Source: CAAGNP01 sp964611185
GTDB taxonomy: Bacteria > Bacteroidota > Bacteroidia > Bacteroidales > UBA932
Direction of reading: 5' to 3'
NCBI GenBank assembly: GCA_964611185.1
Contig: CAZSXE010000003.1
Coordinates: 32,925-96,924 of the forward strand
Length of the DNA: 64,000 bases
Numbering within the stretch: the first letter of the stretch is position 1; each line of letters opens with the position of its first letter. The position numbers and the translations under genes were made by a program. A model generated the notes under the pieces. It did no database searches. It was not told where the DNA came from and was given only the letters and a program-made list of their open reading frames with translations. Below are positions 8,648-17,449 of this stretch, in pieces.

Positions 8648-9899
8648 GTTCTAACGAATTGTCTTTAAGCAAAAAGTCATAGATACTTATAGTCGTGATA
8701 CCTATCTCATCCCTTATAACAGGGCTTTCTTCCCCGGTAATAATGATTTTCTTAAAAGAATCGTCTATCTTGGTTAAAGACATTCTCTCCTGTTTTATTT
8801 TTTCATCAGATTCCATCCGGTAAGCCGATTGTATGTAATAACGCTTGCTTCCTAAATTACAGATAAAATCAACTTCAAAATGAGAACGCTGCTGCTTTCC
8901 GTTTTCATTTTTCATCACAACAGGAACAACTCCCACATCAACATTGTACCCACGAATTCTCAATTCATTGTAAACCACATTCTCCATCAGATGACTTTTT
9001 TCTGACTGTCTAAAATTGATACGCACATTACGCAAACCTAAATCCATAAAATAATACTTGTATGGAGAGTTAATATATCTTTTGCCTTTAATGTCATAAC
9101 GCGTGGATTTTTCAATCAAAAAAGAATCGCACAGGTAGTCTGTATAATCCTTAACTGTATCGTATGATATGGTGGATTTTTTTTCACTTCTAAATGTATT
9201 TGCCAATTTGTTGGGATTGGTCATAGCTCCGATGCCTGAAGCAATGATATTAATAAGTTCTTTCAAATCATCATCTTTGCGTATCATATAGCGATCTATG
9301 ATATCCCTTATATAAGTTTCATCGAATAAGGTTTTCAGAAAACCAACTTTCTGCTCATTGGAATTAAACGACAATATTTGAGGTAGCCCTCCATAAAGGA
9401 TATATTCATTGAAGCCTGCCTGCACAGTACCTGGATAGATAGACATATACTCGCTGAAACTCAATGGGTACATTTTAACTTCAAAACCGCGACCACGAAA
9501 CTCGGTAACAATGTCTTTGGACAGAAACTTAGCGTTGCTGCCGGTTACATAGATGTCCACATTACGCATTCTCAAAAAACCATTAAGAACATCTTCAAAA
9601 TTGTCGAGCATCTGGATTTCGTCAAGTAAGATATAGTAAATTTTACTATCTTTAATGCAGCTCAGTACATAGTCATAAAGATTATCTGAATTCCTCATCT
9701 CTCTGTGCTTGTAATCTTCCAAATTTACTTTTATTATATGATTTGGATCAATGCCGTTATTATTGAGATATGAGGTAAAAATCTCGAAGAGTAAATATGA
9801 CTTACCACACCTACGCATTCCCGTTATTACTTTAATCATGCCGTTATTGCGTAAGGAAACAAGTTTTTCCAAATATTTATCTCGTTCAATATTTTTCAT
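8643..9899 (-). CDS. Lone AAA+ ATPase with DUF4143 domain (no. 1)
   Basis: This belongs to the widespread ATPase family (AAA_14 plus DUF4143, COG1373-like) whose role is not established. The ATG at 9899 (418 residues) is preferred over a TTG two codons upstream. Walker A GMRRCGKS is at residues 27-34, Walker B YYILLDEIQ near 95, and a sensor-like VTGSNA near 122. The C-terminal part has FEVDFICNLGSKRYYIQSA. This aligns with a PD-(D/E)XK nuclease core in which the Glu-x-Lys is replaced by Gln-Ser-Ala. It is clearly homologous over its whole length to the ATPase at 61647-62900. It stands alone between rplI and murF, with its own promoter, inside a 20-bp direct repeat. Confidence 0.85.
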   Translation of the reverse strand: MKNIERDKYLEKLVSLRNNGMIKVITGMRRCGKSYLLFEIFTSYLNNNGIDPNHIIKVNLEDYKHREMRNSDNLYDYVLSCIKDSKIYYILLDEIQMLDNFEDVLNGFLRMRNVDIYVTGSNAKFLSKDIVTEFRGRGFEVKMYPLSFSEYMSIYPGTVQAGFNEYILYGGLPQILSFNSNEQKVGFLKTLFDETYIRDIIDRYMIRKDDDLKELINIIASGIGAMTNPNKLANTFRSEKKSTISYDTVKDYTDYLCDSFLIEKSTRYDIKGKRYINSPYKYYFMDLGLRNVRINFRQSEKSHLMENVVYNELRIRGYNVDVGVVPVVMKNENGKQQRSHFEVDFICNLGSKRYYIQSAYRMESDEKIKQERMSLTKIDDSFKKIIITGEESPVIRDEIGITTISIYDFLLKDNSLEL

Positions 9900-9915
9900 A
9901 GTCAATCAAATTTTA

Positions 9916-9951
9916 TGTCATTAAGTGACAGAGTTTTCGATTACAAAAATA
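9916..9951 (-). promoter_or_regulatory. Promoter and inverted repeat of ATPase no. 1
   Basis: On the minus strand TATTTTTG (9951 to 9944) is the -7 box. Thirteen bases downstream starts an inverted repeat, TGTCA/TGACA (9916-9930, 5-base centre), inside the leader and before the ATG at 9899. ATPase no. 2 has the same order and spacing with a different inverted repeat, so this is a likely operator or RNA hairpin. Confidence 0.6.
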
Positions 9952-10008
9952 TACGATTTATCTTTTTCTACCAAATTCAAATCAAAAAACGATCAAATGA
10001 CGAAGCAT

Positions 10009-10028
10009 TTCGGTCACCATTTTTTATA
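10009..10028. repeat. Direct repeat, right copy, flanking ATPase no. 1
   Basis: Perfect copy of 8628-8647, 1381 bases away. It contains the TAA stop codon of murF at the same position at which the left copy contains the stop of the ATPase gene. The bases before it (ATGACGAAGCA) look like a shrunken left arm of the terminator hairpin, so the duplicated segment may originally have been longer. Confidence 0.85.
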
Positions 10029-11340
10029 ACATCCCCACCACGCTTTGCAGCCTTATTCCATTGGATCCCTTTATCAAAATCGTATAGCCGGAAAGTGGTT
10101 CTTTAGTCAGAAAAGTCCTAAACTCCTCGACATCCCTGAAAAACAAGCACCAAGGGGCGTCATTTCTCAACTTCATAAACTCTTCTCCCACAAAAAATAC
10201 CCTTTTGACACTCATTTTCCGCACCATTTCGACAATAGCCTCGTGCTCCTTTAACGAATCCTCCCCCAACTCACGCATATCCCCGAGAATCAGCAACTTA
10301 TTCTCAAATTCAGTAGCATTGAAATTATCCAAAGAAGCTTTCATGCTTGTAGGGTTCGCATTATAAGCATCGATCACCAGCAGATTGGACGAAGTCCTGC
10401 GCAATTCGGAACGATTATTCGTAGGAACATATTGTGAAACAGCACTGCAAGCCTCCTCAAAAGAGACTCCGAAGTATTCGCCTACGGCAATGGCAGCTAT
10501 CACATTATCAGCATTATAGGAGCCCACCAAGTGTGTAGAAACAACTCGTGAGCGAAGGATAATCCTAAGAAAAGGCTCTTCCACATTCACAGGAAGCACC
10601 TTACCGCCATAAAAATTTAACCCATAAGGGATAGATTTCAATTTCTCCCTCCGGGCAATCATGTCGCACAGATAAGGATTCCCATCATTGTAAAAAGCAC
10701 TTCCCGAATGATTATTTAGAAAATCATAGAGTTCACCCTTGGTTTTCATCACCCCCTCGAAAGACCCGAATCCGAGAAGATGCGCCTTTCCCACATTGGT
10801 GATAAGCCCGAAATCGGGCAATGCAATATCTACCAACTCATTAATATCCCCCGGATGGCTTGCTCCCATCTCCACCACTGCTATTTCGGTAGAAGCATTA
10901 ATCGAAAAAAGGGTGAGAGGTACCCCAATATAATTATTCAGATTTCCCGCCGTAGCGGCAATATGGTATTTTCGCGACAAAACAGCACTAATCAACTCCT
11001 TGGTAGTAGTCTTCCCATTGGTCCCGGTCAGGGCCAAAACAGGAATATTAAACTGCCTCCGATGCCACCGCGACAGAGCCTGCAACGCCTTCAAAGTATC
11101 CTCCACCGCCACAACATTCATCTTCCCATCCCTCAACGCCATTTTTCCGAAATCACTCTCCCTGTCCACCACCACACAAGCAGCTCCGCGCTCCAAAGCA
11201 GTAGCAGCAAACTCATTACCGTCAAAATTATCCCCTTTCAAAGCGAAAAACATATCGCCTGCAGCAATCTTTCTGCTATCTGTACATATACCCGACGAAT
11301 TTTTGTAAAATTCCGTCATCTTTTTTAAAACCTTTTCCAT
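10024..11340 (-). CDS. murF: UDP-N-acetylmuramoyl-tripeptide--D-alanyl-D-alanine ligase
   Basis: MurF adds D-Ala-D-Ala to the UDP-MurNAc-tripeptide in the cytoplasm, completing the peptidoglycan precursor. The 438-residue product has the N-terminal substrate domain with CTDSRKIAAGDMFFAL. The Mur-ligase P-loop TGTNGKTT lies at 105-112, VEMGASHPGDI near 175, and the C-terminal ILGDMRELG motif near 355. It lies outside the usual mur cluster and is the last gene of a minus-strand series with dut, a flippase and a patatin-like gene. Its stop lies in the direct repeat that flanks ATPase no. 1. Confidence 0.95.
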   Translation of the reverse strand: MEKVLKKMTEFYKNSSGICTDSRKIAAGDMFFALKGDNFDGNEFAATALERGAACVVVDRESDFGKMALRDGKMNVVAVEDTLKALQALSRWHRRQFNIPVLALTGTNGKTTTKELISAVLSRKYHIAATAGNLNNYIGVPLTLFSINASTEIAVVEMGASHPGDINELVDIALPDFGLITNVGKAHLLGFGSFEGVMKTKGELYDFLNNHSGSAFYNDGNPYLCDMIARREKLKSIPYGLNFYGGKVLPVNVEEPFLRIILRSRVVSTHLVGSYNADNVIAAIAVGEYFGVSFEEACSAVSQYVPTNNRSELRRTSSNLLVIDAYNANPTSMKASLDNFNATEFENKLLILGDMRELGEDSLKEHEAIVEMVRKMSVKRVFFVGEEFMKLRNDAPWCLFFRDVEEFRTFLTKEPLSGYTILIKGSNGIRLQSVVGML

Positions 11341-11349
11341 ATTTCAAAA

Positions 11350-11784
11350 TTATTTTCTACCGGTCGAACCAAATCCACCCTCTCCCCTTTCACTTTCGGA
11401 AAGAGCACCCACCTCATCCCATTCAATCCTCTGATAACGAGCAATAACCATCTGTGCCACACGCTCCCCGGGGTTAACGGTAAACTCCTCGGAAGAAAGA
11501 TTGATAAGAATAACCCTAATCTCTCCGCGATAATCGGCATCAATAGTTCCGGGAGCGTTAACTATGGAGATTCCGTGCTTTGCCGCAAGCCCGCTTCGAG
11601 GCCTTATCTGAGCCTCGAATCCCTGAGGAAGCTCGATATATATCCCTGTGGGAATCATCGCTCTTTCGAGAGATTTCAGAACTATCGGAGATTCAATGCA
11701 GGCACGCAAGTCTAACCCTGCAGAAGAAGCAGTAGCATATTGAGGTGTGTCAAACGGTGATTTGTTTACGATTTTTACTTTCAT
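11350..11784 (-). CDS. dut: dUTP diphosphatase
   Basis: It hydrolyses dUTP to dUMP and pyrophosphate, keeping uracil out of DNA and feeding thymidylate synthesis. The ATG at 11784 (MKVKIVNKSPF, 144 residues) is the natural start; a longer frame to 11814 would add ten residues not seen in the family. All five dUTPase motifs are visible: SAGLDLRA, RPRSGLAAKHG, GTIDADYRGEI, ERVAQMV, and the C-terminal RGEGGFGSTG. Its start overlaps the end of the upstream flippase gene by 35 bases, so the two are cotranscribed. Confidence 0.95.
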   Translation of the reverse strand: MKVKIVNKSPFDTPQYATASSAGLDLRACIESPIVLKSLERAMIPTGIYIELPQGFEAQIRPRSGLAAKHGISIVNAPGTIDADYRGEIRVILINLSSEEFTVNPGERVAQMVIARYQRIEWDEVGALSESERGEGGFGSTGRK

Positions 11785-13243
11785 ATTTTTCAAATAAATA
11801 ATATATGGTGACATAGATAAATATCAAAATAGTGCGAATAACGAGCTTCCACTCAAGCGTTAAAGATTCTGGAATTACAAAATTAACACCAAAAAGGAGC
11901 AGCGCCAGCGCAATAAGAGCTGAAATCTTACCCCACCGATAAGGAATCTTGTAGTACTTGTTTCCAAGCAGCACGCTTATTATAAGCATTACGAAATAGC
12001 TGAAAAAATGCCCCCAGGCTGCCGCCCAATACGAAAATTGCGGTAGAAAAAGAACATTTATCACCGTAGTGACCACGAGTCCGGCAAGGGTAATATATAT
12101 AGCAAAAGAAGAGCGATCCGAGAGCTTATACCACATAGAGACATTGAAAAGCATTCCGAGCATCACATAAGACAGAAGCATAATGGGAACAATCCCCATC
12201 CCCTCTCTGAAATCTTTCCCTACAATAAGCTGAATAATATCTATATAGAAAACAATACCGAGAAAAACGAGCATACAGAATGCCACAAAATACTCCATTA
12301 CCTTAGCATACAGCTCTTTAGACCCCTTTTCCTTAGCCCTCGAAAAGAAAAACGGCTCAGCGGCAAATCTGAACATTTGCACAAAAAGAGACATAATCAC
12401 CGCCACCTTAACAGCAGCCTGATATATTCCCAAATCTGCCCGCCAAAGAGTATCATCGACATTAAAAAATCTGAAAAGAATCCTGTCTAAAAAATCATTA
12501 ACTATTCCGGGCAACCCCGCTATCATCAGAGGGAGAGAATAAAGCATAAGCCCTTTCCATACCTTAGAGTCAAATATGAATTTCAATTTAAGAATATCGG
12601 GGACAAATAGCAGAAGACACACTATGCAGCTTATACAGATAGAAAAAATGGGATATGAGAAATCGGGAGTGGCAGAGATAAATTTCAGCAAAAATGTATC
12701 CGGATGAAGAGCGGCAAATTTCGGGAACCACAAGAAAAGCAACAAATTGGAACCCACTTCGGTAAGAATCTTTAAAGTCTTTATTATAGCAAATTTCCAC
12801 GCTTTAGACTCGAAACGGAGCTTGGCAAACAAAATGGCAGTAAAAGAATCTATTGCGAGAATCGCCCCTATATAGAGATAACAAAGGTAATATCCCTGAT
12901 AGCCCATCGCCTGAGAGATACCGTCTCCGAACAGAATCATAATCAGAAGAAATATCAGAGAGACAGCAGATACCGTCATCAAAGCATTTGAAAAGACAAC
13001 ATCAGGCCGCACCCCCTCCTTATTTGCAAATCTGAAGCACCCTGTCTCCAATCCGAGGGTAAGAACCACCTGAAACATAGCGATATACGCCATAAATTCG
13101 GTAAGAATACCATAGTCGGAAGTAGAAAGAATATAGGTATATAACGGGAGAAAAAGAAAATTAATAAAACGAGCCAAGATGGTACTCAGCCCGTATATCG
13201 CCGTTTCACCGGCCAGCTTCTTCAAAGCGCGTTTATTATCCAT
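11750..13243 (-). CDS. Polysaccharide/lipid-linked oligosaccharide flippase (Wzx/MATE-like)
   Basis: The 497-residue product is an integral membrane protein with about 12-14 hydrophobic segments. It opens with LAGETAIYGLSTILARFINFLFLPLYTYILS, split here as a family-like start rich in aromatic residues. It resembles the oligosaccharide flippases that move lipid-linked sugars across the inner membrane. No glycosyltransferase genes are nearby; instead it lies between the patatin-barrel gene (9 bases upstream) and dut. The substrate cannot be deduced. It might equally be called a MurJ-like exporter, but its opening fits the Wzx/RfbX type better. Confidence 0.8.
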   Translation of the reverse strand: MDNKRALKKLAGETAIYGLSTILARFINFLFLPLYTYILSTSDYGILTEFMAYIAMFQVVLTLGLETGCFRFANKEGVRPDVVFSNALMTVSAVSLIFLLIMILFGDGISQAMGYQGYYLCYLYIGAILAIDSFTAILFAKLRFESKAWKFAIIKTLKILTEVGSNLLLFLWFPKFAALHPDTFLLKFISATPDFSYPIFSICISCIVCLLLFVPDILKLKFIFDSKVWKGLMLYSLPLMIAGLPGIVNDFLDRILFRFFNVDDTLWRADLGIYQAAVKVAVIMSLFVQMFRFAAEPFFFSRAKEKGSKELYAKVMEYFVAFCMLVFLGIVFYIDIIQLIVGKDFREGMGIVPIMLLSYVMLGMLFNVSMWYKLSDRSSFAIYITLAGLVVTTVINVLFLPQFSYWAAAWGHFFSYFVMLIISVLLGNKYYKIPYRWGKISALIALALLLFGVNFVIPESLTLEWKLVIRTILIFIYVTIYYLFEKYESKNRKQITV

Positions 13244-13251
13244 AACATTTA

Positions 13252-15573
13252 TTAGTTGCGTAATGCTCTGTTTTTATATATTAAAAAACCGATATTCAGC
13301 TGCGGATACCATTTAATCTTAGAATCATTATAGTATGAACAAGCGAGAGAAACCGGTCCGAAAGGGGTCTGCCACACAAAAGAGACACTCGCCATAAAAT
13401 TACCCACCCTCATATTGTTCTCATATTCAAATTTACCCTCGGCAAGCTCCACTATCCTCTGATAAGGCTGAAAATATGCTGCTGTCGTGTGAAAATATAA
13501 AGAAGGGGATATTTTAAAAATGGGAGATACGGCCACCCCTGCAAAAACGGGAGCCCTGTAATTGTTTAACAGCAGTGTCCTGCTATGAACAGTCGGAGTA
13601 AAAGAGGGGGTCATTAAAATAGTCGAAGTATAATCGGCAAGGTTCATATATGAAGACACCACGAAATTTAAAGTAAAACCGAGAGTAAACCACTTAGCTA
13701 TCGGAAAATAATGTTCAGCATACAAATCCACCAAGAAAGAACTGCTTGATTTTCCATACACTGCACGAGAATCATCCGTAAGGGTCCCGGGGGTAAACAC
13801 TTCGTATCCGTATAAATATCTAAGATCCAGCATTCGATGCTTTCCCTCCGTAGGGAACTGCTTATAATTCAGCGTATTCTGTTCCAGCCACAATCTCGGA
13901 GAAATGTATGAAAATCTATTTTTATCCCTTACATCATACCTCGAATAAGAGATAACCGGATAATAATCATAAATATTAATACCACCGGTAATTCCTGCAT
14001 TGAGCAGCATCCAATATCGAGTGGAAAGGGGCATTCCGAAACTTAAAGAAGCAAAATTTTCATTCTCCCTAATATTGCTCGAAGAGGTATTGGAGAATAA
14101 AATACCCTTATTGCTTGTAAAGTAGTCAAATCTGTGAGAAACAATATCCACATTGTAGTAAACCATAGGTTTTACTGAAAAATCTTGTCGTATGCTGAAG
14201 TTTGCACCTGTATAAAACTGCCCCACATCTACATTTAAAGAGGACCTTACAGGGTGCCTCCCCATATAGACATAAGAAAAGCCTACATGCGCATGGGTGA
14301 GCGAAGAAGAGGAAATATTACCTCCCACTCCGATGGAAAACTCTTTTTTAGTCGTAGCTTTAATATTGAGGGTAAATAGAGAATCTTTATTCATCTTCGC
14401 TGTTGGATAGAAAGTATTCACCGTTTTACTTGCCACCACTCTGTAATACCCCCTTTTAGCCTGAGAAAAATCGAAAGTATCTCTGTCGTCAGATATTGTT
14501 TTAGTAATATATTCCTTTTCACCTTTATTTACCTTCCCTTCGATTGTAATCTTATTAAAAAGAAGCTCCCTGCATTTTTTCCTAAAATCAAGCCTCCTCG
14601 AACTCAACTCCTGAGGAGTTCTTTCGCTTTTAATCCGCTCTTTCAAAGCCGGAATATATTTCAGAGCATTGCGATATCCCTTCTCTACAATCTCATCGAC
14701 CTTATCGAAATCCATTAGATTATAATCGTAAATATCGCTTATAACTATCCCCTCCTCCTCAGGGATTGAATAATCGGTATCGACAGTCATCATCAATTCT
14801 AAAATAGCAATAGGATTATCCTCCTCGGGGGTAATAGTCTCCCCTTTTACACACTTTGCCCCTACAATAATATCCGGAGCAAACCTCTCCTTCATCAATT
14901 CCCAAGGGAAATTATTATAAAATCCACCGTCAAAAAGAAGTAGCGAATCTATCTCAATCGGCTTAAAATAACCCGGAAAAGTCATTGACGATCTGATGGC
15001 CGACCCCAAATCACCAGAGGAAAGTATATGTGATTTTTTAGCAGCGACATCAGCCGCAACACAAAAAAAAGGAATCATCAATTGATTGAAATCATAATTG
15101 GCGGCAGCTGCAGATGAACCGAAAAGCTGCACCACGGCAATATCCATGGGGTAAGGAGAGACAAGATTTATAGGTAGCGACAACTTCAATCCCTCACTTT
15201 TCCCCTCTTTATCCTTTTTTTTCCCGATACTGACTCTCATCATCTCCGAAGTAGGAGCATCCTGATAAAGAAACGACTCGAATTCCCTCTCCGGCTTCCC
15301 TCTGTACCAAGATTGAAAAGCATCGGACTTGAGAATAGAGACCATCTCATCAGGACTAAGTCCAATGGCATAAAAACCACCCACAATAGCACCCATAGAA
15401 GTCCCTGAAACATAATCAATCGGTATATTGTTTTCCTCAAGAGCCTTGATTACCCCTATGTGTGACAACCCTTTAGCCCCGCCTCCGCTCAGAACAAGTC
15501 CCACAGACTGTGCACCGGCAGAAAAGAAACCTGCGAATAAAATAAAAATAATTATGTAATTTCTTAGCTTCAC
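13252..15573 (-). CDS. Patatin-like phospholipase with outer-membrane barrel
   Basis: The N-terminal half is a patatin lipase: oxyanion GGGAKG at residues 30-35, nucleophile elbow GTSMG with Ser59, and catalytic DGG at 215-217. The C-terminal half (about 340-773) is rich in alternating beta strands and matches the surface-antigen (Omp85/D15) barrel layout. It ends in a strand beginning LNIGFLIYK near the C terminus. This is the layout of type Vd (PlpD-like) autotransporters. A GTG at 15573 gives a clean signal peptide (KLRNYIIIFILFAGFFSAGA). A TTG three codons upstream is possible, and there is no ATG nearby. It probably hydrolyses phospholipids at the cell surface; the substrate is unknown. 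Confidence 0.85.
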   Translation of the reverse strand: MKLRNYIIIFILFAGFFSAGAQSVGLVLSGGGAKGLSHIGVIKALEENNIPIDYVSGTSMGAIVGGFYAIGLSPDEMVSILKSDAFQSWYRGKPEREFESFLYQDAPTSEMMRVSIGKKKDKEGKSEGLKLSLPINLVSPYPMDIAVVQLFGSSAAAANYDFNQLMIPFFCVAADVAAKKSHILSSGDLGSAIRSSMTFPGYFKPIEIDSLLLFDGGFYNNFPWELMKERFAPDIIVGAKCVKGETITPEEDNPIAILELMMTVDTDYSIPEEEGIVISDIYDYNLMDFDKVDEIVEKGYRNALKYIPALKERIKSERTPQELSSRRLDFRKKCRELLFNKITIEGKVNKGEKEYITKTISDDRDTFDFSQAKRGYYRVVASKTVNTFYPTAKMNKDSLFTLNIKATTKKEFSIGVGGNISSSSLTHAHVGFSYVYMGRHPVRSSLNVDVGQFYTGANFSIRQDFSVKPMVYYNVDIVSHRFDYFTSNKGILFSNTSSSNIRENENFASLSFGMPLSTRYWMLLNAGITGGINIYDYYPVISYSRYDVRDKNRFSYISPRLWLEQNTLNYKQFPTEGKHRMLDLRYLYGYEVFTPGTLTDDSRAVYGKSSSSFLVDLYAEHYFPIAKWFTLGFTLNFVVSSYMNLADYTSTILMTPSFTPTVHSRTLLLNNYRAPVFAGVAVSPIFKISPSLYFHTTAAYFQPYQRIVELAEGKFEYENNMRVGNFMASVSFVWQTPFGPVSLACSYYNDSKIKWYPQLNIGFLIYKNRALRN

Positions 15574-15600
15574 TTCAAACAATTTATCGATAATAGTTGT

Positions 15601-15643
15601 TATATTTGTACAACTTAAAGTCTCCTATTAAATTTCAAAGATA
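15601..15643. promoter_or_regulatory. Divergent -7 boxes between patatin-like and cyclophilin genes
   Basis: TATATTTG at 15601-15608 points right toward the cyclophilin gene. TATCTTTG on the minus strand (15643 to 15636) points left toward the patatin-like gene. The two transcripts would overlap at their starts. Confidence 0.5.
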
Positions 15644-15671
15644 CAAAAAACACAATTAAAATAATATCAAA

Positions 15672-16340
15672 ATGAAACTCAAATTATTAACAATTCTAAT
15701 TCTCACCCCTTTTCTTATCTACTCCTGCGGGAATAAAAAGCAAAAGGAAAACAAAGAAGAGACTTCACAATCAACCACAAAAGAAACAGAAAAAATGGAA
15801 AAAAAATTAGCTTTCGACCCTGCCACTCTTCCTCAAGAGCCTGTATTTGAGATTATTACCTCAGAAGGAACTATTGTAATAACGCTCTATAAAGACACCC
15901 CTCTTCACAGAGATAATTTCGTAAAATTGGCATCTGAGAACTTCTTCGACAACATTCTATTCCACAGAGTTATCAATGGTTTTATGATACAAGTCGGAGA
16001 TCCTCTCACTAAAGATCCGGCCAACGCCGACAAATTCGGTACAGGCGGCCCGGGATATACCATTCCTGCAGAATTTGTAGCTGTGCACAAGCATAAAAAA
16101 GGGGCAGTTGCTGCCGCCAGGAGAGGAGATGCAGCTAATCCTAAAAAAGAATCTTCCGGATCACAGTTTTATATCGTCCAGGACGAAAACGCCTGCAAAC
16201 AGCTTGACGGCCAATATACTGTTTTTGGAGAGACAATAGACGGATTTGATGTTATAGATAAAATAGCCACCACCAAGACCAACCAAAGAGACACCCCCCT
16301 TAAAGAGATTAAAATCATCACTATTAAGCCGGTACTATGA
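15672..16340 (+). CDS. Cyclophilin-type peptidyl-prolyl isomerase, lipoprotein
   Basis: It catalyses cis-trans isomerisation at proline bonds, here in the cell envelope. The 222-residue product has a lipoprotein signal (lipobox IYSC, Cys19), a Lys/Glu-rich linker, then a cyclophilin domain from about residue 57. That domain contains FHRVINGFMIQVGDP, GPGYTIPAE, SSGSQFYI and VFGETIDGFDVI. The stop overlaps the start of the RND adaptor gene by 4 bases (ATGA), so it heads the efflux operon. That pairing is uncommon and suggests help in folding outer-membrane or periplasmic parts of the pump, which is inference. Confidence 0.92.
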   Translation: MKLKLLTILILTPFLIYSCGNKKQKENKEETSQSTTKETEKMEKKLAFDPATLPQEPVFEIITSEGTIVITLYKDTPLHRDNFVKLASENFFDNILFHRVINGFMIQVGDPLTKDPANADKFGTGGPGYTIPAEFVAVHKHKKGAVAAARRGDAANPKKESSGSQFYIVQDENACKQLDGQYTVFGETIDGFDVIDKIATTKTNQRDTPLKEIKIITIKPVL

Positions 16341-17446
16341 AAAAAAGAGTGATTTATTTTACAATAATTATGGTTATTTTTTCCCTTTCGTCTTGTAAAG
16401 GGAAAAAAGATTCTGTTCAGCAGCCTCCGGAGTATAAGACAATGATTCTTGATACTGCTACTGCCGTAGTATATACCGAATACTCCACCATTATTCAAAG
16501 TAAATCCATTGTAGAAATTCGTCCTAAAGTCTCCGGATATCTTACAAAGATTGCGATAGACGAAGGCCAATGGGTAAACAAGGGCGAGCTACTGTTCAAA
16601 ATAGACGACTCAGACTTTAAACAGAGCGTAAATGCCGCGAAAGCCGGAATGCAGTCTGCAAAGGCAAATCAGGATAATGCCGCACTCGAAGTTAGAAAAA
16701 TAACCCCACTGGTAGAAAAAGGGATAATCAGTCCTTTTGAACTTGAAACTAAAAAAAGTAATTTACAGGCTGCCGAAGCATCATATAATCAGGCAAAAGC
16801 CAATTATGAAAACTCCCTTATCAATCTCGGATACACCTCTATCACCTCCCCTATCACGGGTGTCCTCGGACGAATCTATGTAAGAGAAGGTTCATTAGTA
16901 GGCTCTTCATCACAGGATCCGCTCACCACTGTATCCAGCGAAGGAGATGTCTATGCTTATTTTTCTTATGATGAGAAGAATCTAAACCCTATTCGCCGTG
17001 AGGAGCTTAAAAGCGGACAATACAAGCCTGAGTCACAGAATATTGTCGAGCTTATTCAAGCTGACGGAAACATCTATCAATATAAAGGAAAGCTCGAATC
17101 AGCCACCGGCATTATAGATCGCACCACAGGCTCCATTCAGCTTAAAGTAGTATTTCCAAACCCCAAGTTTGAAATATTGTCCGGAAGCAGCGGCATACTG
17201 AGATTTCCCGCTACCTATCACGGATGTATAGTTATTCCTCAAAGCGCTACATTCGAACTTCAAAACAAAATTATGGTTTTCGTAGTAGGGCCGGAGAACA
17301 AAGTAAGCAGCAGAAATGTCCTTGTAGAAGGTGTCTCAGGAAAGAACTATGTAATATATCAAGGACTTAAAAAAGGAGATCGAATAGTGACAGAGGGTGC
17401 CAATAAGCTAAAAGAAGATATGATTATCACCCCGAAAGACGAATAA
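16337..17446 (+). CDS. RND efflux periplasmic adaptor (AcrA family)
   Basis: The membrane-fusion protein links the inner-membrane pump to the outer-membrane channel. Features of the 369-residue product are a lipobox (FSLSSC, Cys20) and the biotinyl-lipoyl half motif VRPKVSGYLTKIAIDEGQWVNKGE-like segment near 60. A coiled-coil hairpin (about 90-150) is rich in Ala and Glu and is followed by the second lipoyl half ITSPITGVLGR. It sits between the cyclophilin (4-base overlap) and the pump gene (gap of 3 bases). Confidence 0.93.
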   Translation: MKKRVIYFTIIMVIFSLSSCKGKKDSVQQPPEYKTMILDTATAVVYTEYSTIIQSKSIVEIRPKVSGYLTKIAIDEGQWVNKGELLFKIDDSDFKQSVNAAKAGMQSAKANQDNAALEVRKITPLVEKGIISPFELETKKSNLQAAEASYNQAKANYENSLINLGYTSITSPITGVLGRIYVREGSLVGSSSQDPLTTVSSEGDVYAYFSYDEKNLNPIRREELKSGQYKPESQNIVELIQADGNIYQYKGKLESATGIIDRTTGSIQLKVVFPNPKFEILSGSSGILRFPATYHGCIVIPQSATFELQNKIMVFVVGPENKVSSRNVLVEGVSGKNYVIYQGLKKGDRIVTEGANKLKEDMIITPKDE

Positions 17447-17449
17447 CTT

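Noticed and set aside
10780..11328. 182-codon open frame on the plus strand opposite murF
   Set aside because: It lies wholly inside murF on the other strand, its translation is rich in Ser, Arg and His, with no motif, and murF is certain. The same reasoning removes the long frames opposite the RND pump (18002-18526), GH97 (39116-39652) and others.
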